From Vibrio mediterranei (GTDB lineage: Bacteria > Pseudomonadota > Gammaproteobacteria > Enterobacterales > Vibrionaceae): a stretch of DNA of 64,000 bases. The notes beneath the pieces were generated by a model. It was not told the DNA's origin, made no database searches, and saw nothing but the letters and a program-made list of their open reading frames with translations. Made by a program: the position numbers and the translations under genes. The stretch covers positions 62,001-126,000 of the forward strand of contig NZ_FLLQ01000008.1 in assembly GCF_900088415.1 (NCBI RefSeq). Reading direction: 5' to 3'. Of the stretch, positions 46,404-56,612 are shown one piece after another (position 1 is the first letter of the stretch; every line of letters begins with the position of its first letter).

Positions 46404-49001
46404 TTAAGCAGGCTCTTGAAAGATGACTGTGTCTGCTTTCTCTGTGTACTGCCCCATACGGTGGAAGTTTAGATAGCGGTAAGTATCTGCAGCCGTTGGG
46501 TCAATCTGCTTCATGTACTCTAGGTATTCTTCTTTCGTTGGAATCTTACCTAGGATTGCACCGACTGAAGAAAGCTCAGCTGACGCAAGGTATACATTAG
46601 CACCAGTACCAAGACGGTTCGGGAAGTTACGAGTCGACGTAGACATAACTGTCGCTTCGTCAGCCACACGCGCTTGGTTACCCATACACAAAGAACATCC
46701 CGGTGTTTCGATACGAACCCCAGCGCGACCAAAGATACCGTAGTAGCCTTCTTCTGTTAGCTGGTCACGGTCCATTTTCGTTGGCGGAGCAATCCATAGA
46801 CGAGTATCTAGTTGACCATTGTACTTATCAAGTAACTTACCAGCAGCGCGGAAGTGACCAATGTTAGTCATACAAGAACCAATGAAGACTTCGTTGATTT
46901 CTGTTCCTTGCACCTCAGAAAGTAGGCGAGCATCATCTGGGTCATTTGGTGCACAAAGAATTGGCTGCGTCACGTCTGCAAGGTCAATCTCGATAACATG
47001 TGCGTATTCTGCATCGCTATCCGCTTGCATCAGTTCTGGATTAGCAAGCCACTCTTGCATTGCAACAATACGACGTTCGATAGTACGACGGTCACCATAG
47101 CCTTCTGAAATCATCCACTTAAGCATAGTGATGTTTGAGTTCAAGTACTCTTCGATGGACTCTTGAGACAGTTTAACGGTACAACCTGCAGCACTACGCT
47201 CAGCCGAAGCATCAGAAAGTTCGAATGCTTGTTCAACAGTTAGATGTTCAACGCCCTCAATCTCTAGGATACGACCAGAGAACTCGTTGATCTTACCGGC
47301 TTTCTCAACCGTCAATAGACCTTGCTGAATCGCATAGTAAGGAATCGCATGAACAAGGTCACGAAGTGTGATGCCTGGCTGCATTTCACCTTTAAAGCGA
47401 ACAAGGATAGATTCTGGCATATCAAGAGGCATAACACCGGTTGCCGCAGCAAACGCGACCAGGCCAGAACCTGCTGGGAAAGAAATACCTAGAGGGAAAC
47501 GAGTATGTGAGTCACCACCTGTACCAACGGTATCAGGTAGAAGCATACGGTTTAACCAAGAGTGGATAACACCATCACCTGGACGCAGTGAAACACCGGC
47601 ACGGTTCATGATGAAATCAGGCAATGTATGATGAGTATTCACATCGACTGGTTTTGGATATGCTGAGGTGTGACAGAATGACTGCATTACTAGGTCTGCA
47701 GAGAAGCCTAAACATGCTAAGTCTTTTAGCTCATCACGTGTCATTGGGCCTGTCGTATCTTGAGAACCAACCGTCGTCATCTTAGGCTCACAGTAAGTCC
47801 CCGGACGAACACCTTCAACGCCACACGCTTTACCAACCATCTTCTGAGCCAATGTATAGCCAGCATCTGACTCTTCAACGGCTACTGGGCGGCGGAAAAC
47901 TTCTGACGGCTCAAGACCTAAAGATTGGCGAGCACGATCTGTTAGACCACGACCAATGATAAGTGGAATACGACCACCTGCACGAACTTCATCAATCAGT
48001 ACGTCTGTTTTTAGTGCAAACTCTGCTAGGGTTTCACCTGAGTCGTGGTTACATACTTTGCCTTGGTATGGATACACGTCAATCACGTCACCCATGTTCA
48101 GCTTAGTTACATCCACTTCGATTGGCAGTGCCCCTGCATCTTCCATTGTGTTGAAGAAGATTGGCGCAATCTTGCCACCCAATACATAACCACCAGCACG
48201 CTTATTTGGTACGTTTGGAATGTCATCACCCATAAACCACAACACAGAGTTGGTTGCTGATTTACGAGAAGAACCTGTACCGACCACGTCACCAACATAA
48301 ACAAGTTGATGACCTTTGCCTTTAAGTGCTTCAATTTGTTTGATTGGGCCGATTGAACCTGGTTGATCCGGCTCAATGCCATCGCGTACGTTTTTCAACA
48401 TCGCTAGGGCGTGTACTGGAATATCTGGACGAGACCAAGCATCAGGTGCAGGCGACAGATCATCAGTGTTGGTTTCACCCGTCACCTTGAATACTGTCAA
48501 CGTAATTTTCTCTTGTAGCTCTGGTTTAGACAGGAACCATTCCGCTTCAGCCCAAGAGGTTAGAACTTGTTTTGCGTAGGCATTACCCGCTTTTGCTTTC
48601 TCTTCTACATCATAGAAAGCGTCAAACATTAGTAGCGTATGAGACAGTGCTTTAACGGCAATTGGCGCTAGCGCTGCATCGTCCAGCAAGGCAATCAGTG
48701 ATTCAATGTTATAACCACCTTGCATAGTGCCTAGGAGTTCAGCTGCTTTTTCACGGCTCACTAGTGGCGATTCTACTTCGCCCTTAGTTACAGCCGTCAG
48801 AAAACCTGCTTTAACATAAGCAGCTTCATCAACACCAGGTGGAATACGGTTCTCGAGGAGGTCTAGAATAAACTCTTCTTCACCCTGAGGTGGGTTCTTT
48901 AATAGCTCAACAAGTCCAGCAACTTGTTCGGCGTCTAGGGGTCTTGGGACAACTCCTTCGGCAGCACGCTCTTCGACGTGTTTACGGTAGGCTTCAAGCA
49001 C
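46404..49001 (-). CDS. acnB: Aconitate hydratase B (2-methylisocitrate dehydratase)
   Basis: Main TCA-cycle aconitase, a 4Fe-4S enzyme. The protein has 865 residues, equal to E. coli AcnB. The Fe-S cysteines lie in GSCMTNIGHF and GCSLCMGNQA. The N-terminal HEAT-like domain and swivel domain come first, as in the AcnB type. The start codon is GTG at 49001 with GAGGA eight bases upstream. A separate 7-codon frame with a stronger ribosome site overlaps this start. Confidence 0.98.
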   Translation of the reverse strand: MLEAYRKHVEERAAEGVVPRPLDAEQVAGLVELLKNPPQGEEEFILDLLENRIPPGVDEAAYVKAGFLTAVTKGEVESPLVSREKAAELLGTMQGGYNIESLIALLDDAALAPIAVKALSHTLLMFDAFYDVEEKAKAGNAYAKQVLTSWAEAEWFLSKPELQEKITLTVFKVTGETNTDDLSPAPDAWSRPDIPVHALAMLKNVRDGIEPDQPGSIGPIKQIEALKGKGHQLVYVGDVVGTGSSRKSATNSVLWFMGDDIPNVPNKRAGGYVLGGKIAPIFFNTMEDAGALPIEVDVTKLNMGDVIDVYPYQGKVCNHDSGETLAEFALKTDVLIDEVRAGGRIPLIIGRGLTDRARQSLGLEPSEVFRRPVAVEESDAGYTLAQKMVGKACGVEGVRPGTYCEPKMTTVGSQDTTGPMTRDELKDLACLGFSADLVMQSFCHTSAYPKPVDVNTHHTLPDFIMNRAGVSLRPGDGVIHSWLNRMLLPDTVGTGGDSHTRFPLGISFPAGSGLVAFAAATGVMPLDMPESILVRFKGEMQPGITLRDLVHAIPYYAIQQGLLTVEKAGKINEFSGRILEIEGVEHLTVEQAFELSDASAERSAAGCTVKLSQESIEEYLNSNITMLKWMISEGYGDRRTIERRIVAMQEWLANPELMQADSDAEYAHVIEIDLADVTQPILCAPNDPDDARLLSEVQGTEINEVFIGSCMTNIGHFRAAGKLLDKYNGQLDTRLWIAPPTKMDRDQLTEEGYYGIFGRAGVRIETPGCSLCMGNQARVADEATVMSTSTRNFPNRLGTGANVYLASAELSSVGAILGKIPTKEEYLEYMKQIDPTAADTYRYLNFHRMGQYTEKADTVIFQEPA

Positions 49002-49017
49002 GACTTTTTCCTCTCAT
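48994..49017 (-). CDS. Possible 7-codon leader ORF overlapping the acnB start
   Basis: Minus strand ATG 49017, coding MRGKSRA and a TGA at 48994-48996. AAGGAGG lies seven bases upstream, the best ribosome site in the region. The frame ends six bases inside acnB in a different frame. Its translation could feed ribosomes to the GTG start of acnB. It could also be chance use of a strong site that really serves acnB. Confidence 0.4.
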   Translation of the reverse strand: MRGKSRA

Positions 49018-49303
49018 TGCGGTCCCTCCTTAATAATTAGAATTAGGAGTGGACATCCTTGGAAACTTGGCTCTCCCTCGCCTTATCTCGTCATCAAGTA
49101 ACTGAATCAGCAGTGCCAGAGAGGCCAAACTGTGGGGCGAAGGATAGCAAATTTAACGTTAGATTAAAATCTTATCATTTTGACCAACATTGCAAGTTTG
49201 AGTAAAAACAAGCATTTTGCGACTAAAGTTGCAGCAGGTCGCTGCAATACTACCCTTCATTTAGAGTATTTATATTCAACATAATCTGGAGTGATAATGT
49301 CGT
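49002..49303 (-). promoter_or_regulatory. Upstream region of acnB
   Basis: 302 bases without a full gene. It contains the acnB ribosome sites and leader ORF at its left end. A hairpin TTGCAGC-AGGTC-GCTGCAA at 49229-49247, about 55 bases past the stop of the patatin gene, may be a weak terminator for it. I could not fix the acnB promoter. RyhB or Fur control is known for acnB in enterics, but no site was recognised here. Confidence 0.45.
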
Positions 49304-51622
49304 TTAGTAAGCGGCTCCAATAATCAAATAGAACGAGCGTAACCCTGTTTCTACTTGACCATAAGACAGCATAATAGGCCCGACAGGGGAGTCTATACCA
49401 GCAAATACTGACCCCGCTAAATACAATGGTGCATTAGACAAAGTGCGGTCGCCATTCCAGACACCGCCATACTCAGCACTTGCTCCTAAGTAAACCGGTG
49501 ATTGGAACATACCAAAGTCGTTGTCGAACCAGCGATAGCGATACACCAGGCTGCCATAGAGCTTGTTCTGGCCAATCAAACTATTACGAGGAATCCCCGA
49601 CATATTCAAAAAGCCACCCAGCTCTCTTGGACTTACAGGTAACGAGTCGTTTTCCGTCTCGATCATTTCATAATCGAATGAGCCTACAAAAGTGTTGCGA
49701 TTGAAGGTTTTTGCATATTTAGTAGCAAGGCTAATTTCATAGGCATTATCAGAAAATTCTGAGGGTTCAGTTTGGATGTTTTGGTCGCCACTGTCTCTCG
49801 ATAGCAAATACTCCATGCTCACCAACCAGCCTTTGGTTGGCAAGCTGTAATCATCTAACGTATCCAGTTTATAGCTGGCAAAAAAGCCTCGACGATCAAA
49901 ATCAAACTTTCCAGATGATGGGAGCGGTGATACGAATGATTCTCCAGTGGTATAACGCGCACCAATTTTTACTTCTTGCCACAATGTGGGTTGATACCCC
50001 ACAGCAAGTTCACCTTCCCATTCTCTGTAGGTCACCGGGACAAAGTCATCACTACCTTCAAGAGCTGGGTCAACACAGCCATCTTCGCTGCTGTTTAACT
50101 GACAAAGTACGTTACGCTTATCACTGTTGTAACGCAGACCTGCCAATAAGAAAAAGTCCTGATTGAACATGAACGGTGAGTAAAGCTCACCTTCCACACG
50201 TTTATCGGTACCAAAGTCAGCATTCACTCTCAGTTCAGCACCGCGATCGTTTAAATCGGTAAAGTTCGTAGTAACACCTATCGAATAGAAGCTGTTCGCA
50301 TTGAAGTCTTCTTCAAGATAGAAACGAAAGTCCATATAATTTGGACCCCAAGATTTCTCTTTAACATTAACGACGAGCTCGGTATCTCCCTTACTGTCAT
50401 CATAATGGTATGTGATCAATTCGAAACGATCGAGAGCATAGAGCTCCTCGATATGCTTTTCTATCTCATCAGTTTCTAGGATCTCGCCCGCTTCCAACCC
50501 TAAGCGGCTTTTGATTAGCTCATCACTGTAGTGGCTTTGGTTATTGATCACTATCTTATCGATTACGTTCTCATCACCGTACACTAGCTTTTTACGTGCT
50601 AGCTGTTTAGCATCGATATAATGTTGGAACTTAGCACTGTTTACGGTGAGCGCCTTAAGCTGTTTCTCATTACGATAAGCCGCTTGATAACCCAAATCAT
50701 ACGCTTTCGGCATCGCTGAAAAATCGGTGGTGGCGATCTGTCCCACGTCTGGGTGCATAAGGATGTCATTGTCATCTAAAGCTTGCATCTGTTCTTCTGT
50801 ACTGCGACGTACCAAATAATTGGATAGCTGTTCGCCAACGGTCAAGAAGCTACTGAAATCTTCTCGGGTTTTGTAGTCGCTACTGATATCAACCGCGATG
50901 ATAATATCCGCACCCATCTGCTTAGCCAGCTCGACAGGCATGTTATTAGTCACCCCACCATCAACCAGTAAATAGCCGTCTAGCTCGTAAGGTGGCAGTG
51001 CGCCCGGTACCGACATACTCGCCATCATCGCGTCCACGAGATAACCTTTATCCAGTACAACAGGCTCAAGTTTTAATATGTCCGTCGCCACCGAACGATA
51101 AGGAATGGCCAAATCATCAAACGATTTGAACTCAGGGAGGTTGCCCGTGGTTTTGCGCAGAATGCGTAACATATTCTGGCCTTGTACCACCCCTTTTGGG
51201 GCTTCTATCGAGCCAAAATGTAAACCGATATCGGTGCGAATTTGGTAGCGATCTTCCGACTCCTTATCGCGAACCCTGCGTTGACTGCGGCTGACGCGGT
51301 CGCGATATCCATTATTCCAATCCACGGTATAGATGAAGCTCTCAATCTCGTCAGCACTCATTCCGGTCGCATAAAGGCCACCCACATAGGCACCCATGCT
51401 TGTGCCCGTGATGATATCAACAGGAATCTGCATTTCTTCTAGTGCTTTTAGAACACCGATGTGTGCAGCCCCTTTCGCGCCGCCACCTGCCAGAACCAAT
51501 CCTATTTTAGGACGGTCAAGTTCCTTTGCGTTGTTATCAGTATTTTCGGTTGCTAACACCCATCCACTGCTGGACAGGAGAGCGACGGCTACTAGCCACT
51601 GAATCAGGCGTTTCACATTCAT
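49304..51622 (-). CDS. Patatin-like phospholipase with POTRA and outer-membrane beta-barrel domains
   Basis: Predicted outer-membrane lipase of the type Vd (PlpD-like) layout. The protein has 772 residues from ATG 51622. A GTG two codons later (51616) has a better-placed AGGG and may be the true start. A signal peptide ends near VLATEN. The patatin domain (about 38-330) has the oxyanion loop GGGAKG, the nucleophile GTSMG (Ser75) and the Asp in VDGGVTNNMP. One POTRA-like domain (about 345-410) and a surface-antigen-type beta barrel to the C-terminus follow. The passenger could act on phospholipid. It lies alone between mrcB and acnB. Confidence 0.9.
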   Translation of the reverse strand: MNVKRLIQWLVAVALLSSSGWVLATENTDNNAKELDRPKIGLVLAGGGAKGAAHIGVLKALEEMQIPVDIITGTSMGAYVGGLYATGMSADEIESFIYTVDWNNGYRDRVSRSQRRVRDKESEDRYQIRTDIGLHFGSIEAPKGVVQGQNMLRILRKTTGNLPEFKSFDDLAIPYRSVATDILKLEPVVLDKGYLVDAMMASMSVPGALPPYELDGYLLVDGGVTNNMPVELAKQMGADIIIAVDISSDYKTREDFSSFLTVGEQLSNYLVRRSTEEQMQALDDNDILMHPDVGQIATTDFSAMPKAYDLGYQAAYRNEKQLKALTVNSAKFQHYIDAKQLARKKLVYGDENVIDKIVINNQSHYSDELIKSRLGLEAGEILETDEIEKHIEELYALDRFELITYHYDDSKGDTELVVNVKEKSWGPNYMDFRFYLEEDFNANSFYSIGVTTNFTDLNDRGAELRVNADFGTDKRVEGELYSPFMFNQDFFLLAGLRYNSDKRNVLCQLNSSEDGCVDPALEGSDDFVPVTYREWEGELAVGYQPTLWQEVKIGARYTTGESFVSPLPSSGKFDFDRRGFFASYKLDTLDDYSLPTKGWLVSMEYLLSRDSGDQNIQTEPSEFSDNAYEISLATKYAKTFNRNTFVGSFDYEMIETENDSLPVSPRELGGFLNMSGIPRNSLIGQNKLYGSLVYRYRWFDNDFGMFQSPVYLGASAEYGGVWNGDRTLSNAPLYLAGSVFAGIDSPVGPIMLSYGQVETGLRSFYLIIGAAY

Positions 51623-51703
51623 CCCTAAAAGCACTTTTTACTATGGTTAATCCAATATATCAGGTAATTAGCAAATTCTCTTCATAATTAAACGTAGTTG
51701 AAA

Positions 51704-54094
51704 TCACCAGTCAAATAGGTTTTTTATCCACTGTTTGGGTTGGTTGTCACAGGAAGCTTTCAGTTTTCCACCTTCATCCCAGACGGGTAATTCAAATTGG
51801 CTTCCGCAATCAAGCTCCAGTGCACCACTGCGCTGCTTAGAGAAACCAATCATGCTGATGTTTTTAGGCCAAGGCAATGTTAACTTCTCTGGAATTCGAG
51901 CTTTCAAATAGTCTGAATACACTCGCAACGCACCGCTTGAGCCTGTGAGTTTAGTCGACTTGTTATCGTCACGCCCAACCCAAATTGTCGTCACCTCTCG
52001 TCCATCAACACCAACAAACCAACTATCACGAGTATCATTACTGGTACCCGTTTTTCCTGCCAGTGCTGCCCATGCAAACTGACTATTCAGGTAACGTCCC
52101 GTTCCTTCAGCTACCCCTTTTTTCATCGCAAAGGTAGTAAGCCATGCTGCTTGTTGAGAGACCTTCTGCTGCGCTTTAGGTAGAGATCGATAGAGCACCT
52201 CTCCGTCCACAGTAACGACTGAGCGTAAAGCCGATAGCTCGGCTTGTCGTCCAGAGTTGGCGATAGTTTGGAACATCTGAGCGACTTGATACGGCGTCAA
52301 CGATAGCGAACCAAGGAACATGGATGGAACAGGCCTGATCTCATTCGCATCTACACCTAAGCGCACTAATGTCTCGGAAACCGGTTTAATGCCGAGAGAC
52401 ATACCTAAACGCACAGTCGGGACATTAAGAGATTTTGCAAGCGCTTGATAGAGCGGCACATCACCACGGAACTTACGGTCGTAGTTTCGTGGCTGCCAAA
52501 CATTACCTTGACTTCCTTTCAAAGTTATCGGAGTGTCTTGAAGTGTCGATGCCAAATCATAGCTCTGCGGCTGTTCCAACGCAGTAAGATAGACCGCAGG
52601 CTTGACTAACGAACCAATTGGCCTACTCGCATTCAACGCTCGGTTGAAACCACTGTAACCAGTACGCTTACCGCCCACCATAGCGCGGATCTCGCCAGTA
52701 TTTCTGTCCACCGCGACGGCAGCCGCTTCAAGACCTTTACCGGATATTTTCTCTAACTGAGGTACCCGCTTAGCAATGGCCTTTTCTAACTTGTCCTGTG
52801 AAACAGGATCCAGAGAGGTGTAGATTCGAATGCCTTTGCCACCACGTAGCTTATCGCCTAGCTTGCTATTCAGCTCACGGTTAAGCTGCTGAAAATACGC
52901 TGGTTGGCGGCTCGCAATTTGTGGATTGTTCTGCAAGTCGAGATCACGAGAGGCTGCCATTTCAAACTCACGTCCGGTCAGCATGTTCTGATCCATCATT
53001 AAACGCAGCACTAAGTCTCTGCGCTGCTTAGCTCGCTCTGGATGACGAATAGGGTTGTAGTACGATGGTCCTTTTACCATGCCCACCAATAACGCAAGCT
53101 GGTCAATTCTCAACTCTTGTAATGGCTGACCAAAATACAAACGAGACGCTAGCCCAAAACCATGAATAGCCTCACCGCGGCTTTGGCCAAGGTAAACTTC
53201 ATTTAAATATGCTTCTAAGATTTGGTCTTTGCTATAGCGATAGTCAAGGATGAGTGCGATAAACACTTCTCTTACTTTACGCCATAAGGTTCTATCACTG
53301 GTGAGGAACAGGTTTTTAGCCAACTGTTGTGTTAACGTACTGCCCCCTTGTACCGTGCGGCCAGCACGAATGTTAGCAAAAAACGCACGAGCTATGGCAG
53401 TAGGGGAGATGCCATCATGTTGGTAAAAATCACGATCTTCCGTTGCTAATAACGCGTCGATCATGATTTCTGGAAATTGATCACGCCTTAAAAACAAGCG
53501 TTGTTCATCGGCTTTTTTCTCGAGCATCCCTAGCATCTTAGGTTCAATTCTTAGAAAGCCAAGATCGCCTTTCTTTTCCAACGACTGAATTCTAGACAAT
53601 GACCCATCGTTAAAATACAACATCACATGACGATCGGGTTCTGGACCGTCGGCAAATTCGAAGGGACGACGAATCAGTTCTATCTTGGTGGAAGACGAGG
53701 AGTACTCTCCTGGATGGCGCGGTTGAGATACCTTACGATAGTTCAATACGTCCAGTTCATTACGTAACTGAGCTATCGTAATATTGTCGCCGACAGACAG
53801 ATTGAGCACACGAGCGTAAACCACTGTTGGCAACTCGAATAAATTACCTTCAAAGCGCTCTTTAACCACTTGATCGAGATAGTAAAACACCGCGCCAAGG
53901 GCGACCACGCCAACCAGAGCTAGTTTCCAACCGATTGAGAGCAGACGTTTCCCCCACCCTTGTTTCGCTTTTTTCCGGCTCGGTTTACGCTTAGGTTTGC
54001 TGCTTTTGGCTTTCGATTTAGGAGCCGATTTTGTGGTGGTCTTTCTTGGTGCTGGCTTTTTACCACTAGGTGCCAACTTTTTCGTTACTGTCAT
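51704..54094 (-). CDS. mrcB: Bifunctional penicillin-binding protein 1b
   Basis: Class A PBP that polymerises and crosslinks peptidoglycan. The protein has 796 residues. A long basic N-terminal tail is followed by one membrane helix (about residues 52-70), a UB2H-like regulatory domain (about 85-170) and a GT51 domain with the catalytic Glu in ATEDRDFYQHDG. The transpeptidase domain has SLVK, SLN and KTGTS. Its start overlaps the hrpB stop by four bases, the classic hrpB-mrcB pair. Confidence 0.98.
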   Translation of the reverse strand: MTVTKKLAPSGKKPAPRKTTTKSAPKSKAKSSKPKRKPSRKKAKQGWGKRLLSIGWKLALVGVVALGAVFYYLDQVVKERFEGNLFELPTVVYARVLNLSVGDNITIAQLRNELDVLNYRKVSQPRHPGEYSSSSTKIELIRRPFEFADGPEPDRHVMLYFNDGSLSRIQSLEKKGDLGFLRIEPKMLGMLEKKADEQRLFLRRDQFPEIMIDALLATEDRDFYQHDGISPTAIARAFFANIRAGRTVQGGSTLTQQLAKNLFLTSDRTLWRKVREVFIALILDYRYSKDQILEAYLNEVYLGQSRGEAIHGFGLASRLYFGQPLQELRIDQLALLVGMVKGPSYYNPIRHPERAKQRRDLVLRLMMDQNMLTGREFEMAASRDLDLQNNPQIASRQPAYFQQLNRELNSKLGDKLRGGKGIRIYTSLDPVSQDKLEKAIAKRVPQLEKISGKGLEAAAVAVDRNTGEIRAMVGGKRTGYSGFNRALNASRPIGSLVKPAVYLTALEQPQSYDLASTLQDTPITLKGSQGNVWQPRNYDRKFRGDVPLYQALAKSLNVPTVRLGMSLGIKPVSETLVRLGVDANEIRPVPSMFLGSLSLTPYQVAQMFQTIANSGRQAELSALRSVVTVDGEVLYRSLPKAQQKVSQQAAWLTTFAMKKGVAEGTGRYLNSQFAWAALAGKTGTSNDTRDSWFVGVDGREVTTIWVGRDDNKSTKLTGSSGALRVYSDYLKARIPEKLTLPWPKNISMIGFSKQRSGALELDCGSQFELPVWDEGGKLKASCDNQPKQWIKNLFDW

Positions 54095-56556
54095 GAATTC
54101 AATTGTCTTTTAGTTTTACTCGTTGCCTGATGATTCATTGGGTCATCAGGCCAAGGATGTTTCGGGTAACGCCCCTTCATCTCTTTCTGTACTTCTTTGT
54201 AGGCACCTTGCCAAAATGCCGCCAAGTCTCTGGTTATCTGCAACGGACGTTGAGCTGGAGATAACAGTTCTAACACAATCGCTTGTTTCCCTAGCGCAAT
54301 AGTAGGTGACGACTTTTCGCCAAACATTTCTTGCAGCTTCACAGACAACGTCGGAGCTTCACCAACTTGGTAATGTATTTTCTTTCTTCCGCCAGAGGCA
54401 ACTACCAAATGCGTCGGGAGCCATTCATTGAGTCGTTGTTGTTTATCCCAACCTAAGCGGGCTTGTAATGCGGCCATTACATCCAACTTCTTAAGTTGTT
54501 TGGCATTCTTGATGCCAGTCATGAAGGGTAATAACCACGTCTCAAGCTCGTCGAACAATGCTTGCTCAGACATATCCGGCCAACCTTCATCTGGGAGCCA
54601 GTCCGAAGCACATATGACGCGCGTACAAAGTGCTTGCGCGTCAGAGTTCCAGTCTAACGCAACTAAACCTTTACGCTTAACATAGCCAAGCAGCGCAGCT
54701 TCAACATCCGCTTTTTCTGGAACGGGAATCTCTTTGTGATGCAAAACAATCGCGCCAATTTTTCGTTGTTCACTGGCAACTAAGCGACCTTTCTGATCAT
54801 CCCAATCCACCACAGAGAGTTCATCAATTAATTGCGGTGCTGTTGTCGAAAGCAACTCAATATCCAGCGGCAACGCCTTAAAAATCTGACTACTTCCCTG
54901 ACCGGTTTTCATTAAATCAACAACGGCCAAGTAAGGTGACTTAGCTAATGGTTGCTGATTATCGACACTTGCTCCATGCCCATTTGCTAACAAATAGTGT
55001 CCCGATGCAGCACTGCGACTTGCCGCTATTCTATCTGGGAATGCGAGCACTGCGACAAATCCGAGTAAAGATTCATTCATCGCCTCTAATACAAAACGAT
55101 GCGATAAACGTTGCGCCAAGACAGAAGCTCTTTGGGAAAGAGAGCCACGGCGAGAGTGAGTGCCTTGCTGCCAGCGCGTTAATGAACGGGTAAGATCCAG
55201 CTCATTGCGTTCGGGCTCTTCAATTAGGCAGCATACGGCTATTGCCACATTAAGCGTCTCAGACCCTAACTGCTTAGCCTGTAGCAACATGCTAGCAAGG
55301 CGAGGCTCGACACCCAACTCATGAGCTTGATGTCCAAGTGCGGTTTGTTTGCCCTTCTCATCGATAAGTTGCAGCTTGATAAGAAGCGACTGGGCTTGCT
55401 GTAGATGCGTGGACTTTGGAGGGTCTATCCAAGCTAAATCCATTGCATCAGAGCAGCCCCATTTGGTCAGTTCTAATTGCAATGCGGACAAGTCACTACG
55501 TAAAATTTCTGGCGTACTTTGCTCAGGTTGTGAGTTGAACTGAGTTTCACTATATAAACGTACACAAAGCCCTGGCTCAATTCGACCTGCACGTCCTGCC
55601 CTTTGAATCGCGGAGGACTGTGCAATGCGGGTTTGCTCAAGTCTCGAAACACCCGTTTTTAAATCAAACCAAGATTGGTTTTCTAATCCAGAATCCACGA
55701 CGAGGCGAATACCTTCAATGGTCAGGGAAGTTTCAGCGATATTGGTTGCAAGAACGACTTTTCGTGTTCCGGATTTAGCTGGCTGGATAGCCTTTTGCTG
55801 CGCTTTAAAATCCAACTGCCCATATAAAGGACAGACATCTGCTTCGATACCAGCTTGTAGCAAAAGCTCTTCAACTCTTTTGATGGCGCCAACGCCTGGT
55901 AAGAAAGCCAGCAAAGAGCCTGACTCACGTAACATCAGGTTCTCTATTTGTTTTGCCATAAATATTGGCAGATTATCATTGCGGCTTATTGGCACATAAT
56001 GGGTTTCCACTGGGAAAGAGCGTCCACTGGATTCTATAAAGGTCGCCGTCGGTAAAACACGTTGAAGGTCATTGGCCTCCAACGTTGCAGACATCACTAT
56101 CAGCTTCAAGTCATCTCGCAGCGCCTCTTGGCTTTCAAGGGTAAAAGCTAGAGCAGTATCTGCATGGAGGCTACGCTCATGAAACTCGTCAAAAATAATC
56201 GCTCCAACGCCCGTCAACTCAGGGTCGTCTTGCAGCATACGAGTTAGGATACCTTCTGTCACAACCTCTAACTTTGTACCCTTGCTCACCTTGCTCTCGC
56301 CACGTACTCGGTAGCCTACAGTTTGACCAACCGTTTCATTACGCTGCGATGCTACGTACATGGCAATATTTCTCGCCGCAATACGTCGCGGTTCGAGCAT
56401 AATAATTTTGCCATCTATCAGTCCACTTTCAACAAGCTTTTCAGGAAAGTACGTTGACTTACCGGCACCAGTCGCCGCCTTAAGTATGATCTGACTCGAT
56501 GAGGAAATCGCTTCAAATATTGAAGGCAACACTTGTTCTATAGGGAGCTGTGACAA
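54091..56556 (-). CDS. hrpB: ATP-dependent RNA helicase HrpB
   Basis: DEAH-type superfamily 2 helicase. Its role in E. coli is poorly defined. Walker A is GATGAGKSTYFP, the DEAH box reads DEFH here as in HrpB relatives, and SAT and QRAGRAGR motifs follow. The C-terminal HrpB domain is present. The frame starts with GTG 56586, but TTG 56556 gives MSQLPIEQVLPSIFEA, matching the family N-terminus, and has TAAGG eight bases upstream. I start there (821 residues). It diverges from sfsA across only 56 bases. Confidence 0.92.
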   Translation of the reverse strand: MSQLPIEQVLPSIFEAISSSSQIILKAATGAGKSTYFPEKLVESGLIDGKIIMLEPRRIAARNIAMYVASQRNETVGQTVGYRVRGESKVSKGTKLEVVTEGILTRMLQDDPELTGVGAIIFDEFHERSLHADTALAFTLESQEALRDDLKLIVMSATLEANDLQRVLPTATFIESSGRSFPVETHYVPISRNDNLPIFMAKQIENLMLRESGSLLAFLPGVGAIKRVEELLLQAGIEADVCPLYGQLDFKAQQKAIQPAKSGTRKVVLATNIAETSLTIEGIRLVVDSGLENQSWFDLKTGVSRLEQTRIAQSSAIQRAGRAGRIEPGLCVRLYSETQFNSQPEQSTPEILRSDLSALQLELTKWGCSDAMDLAWIDPPKSTHLQQAQSLLIKLQLIDEKGKQTALGHQAHELGVEPRLASMLLQAKQLGSETLNVAIAVCCLIEEPERNELDLTRSLTRWQQGTHSRRGSLSQRASVLAQRLSHRFVLEAMNESLLGFVAVLAFPDRIAASRSAASGHYLLANGHGASVDNQQPLAKSPYLAVVDLMKTGQGSSQIFKALPLDIELLSTTAPQLIDELSVVDWDDQKGRLVASEQRKIGAIVLHHKEIPVPEKADVEAALLGYVKRKGLVALDWNSDAQALCTRVICASDWLPDEGWPDMSEQALFDELETWLLPFMTGIKNAKQLKKLDVMAALQARLGWDKQQRLNEWLPTHLVVASGGRKKIHYQVGEAPTLSVKLQEMFGEKSSPTIALGKQAIVLELLSPAQRPLQITRDLAAFWQGAYKEVQKEMKGRYPKHPWPDDPMNHQATSKTKRQLNS

Positions 56557-56612
56557 CGCTTTGACCTTATGTTGTAATGTGGCCACTCATTCTAATAAAA
56601 AATGGCCTCGAA

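Noticed and set aside
55625..55999. Plus-strand frame of 124 codons inside hrpB
   Set aside because: Antisense to conserved helicase motifs of hrpB and without a ribosome site.
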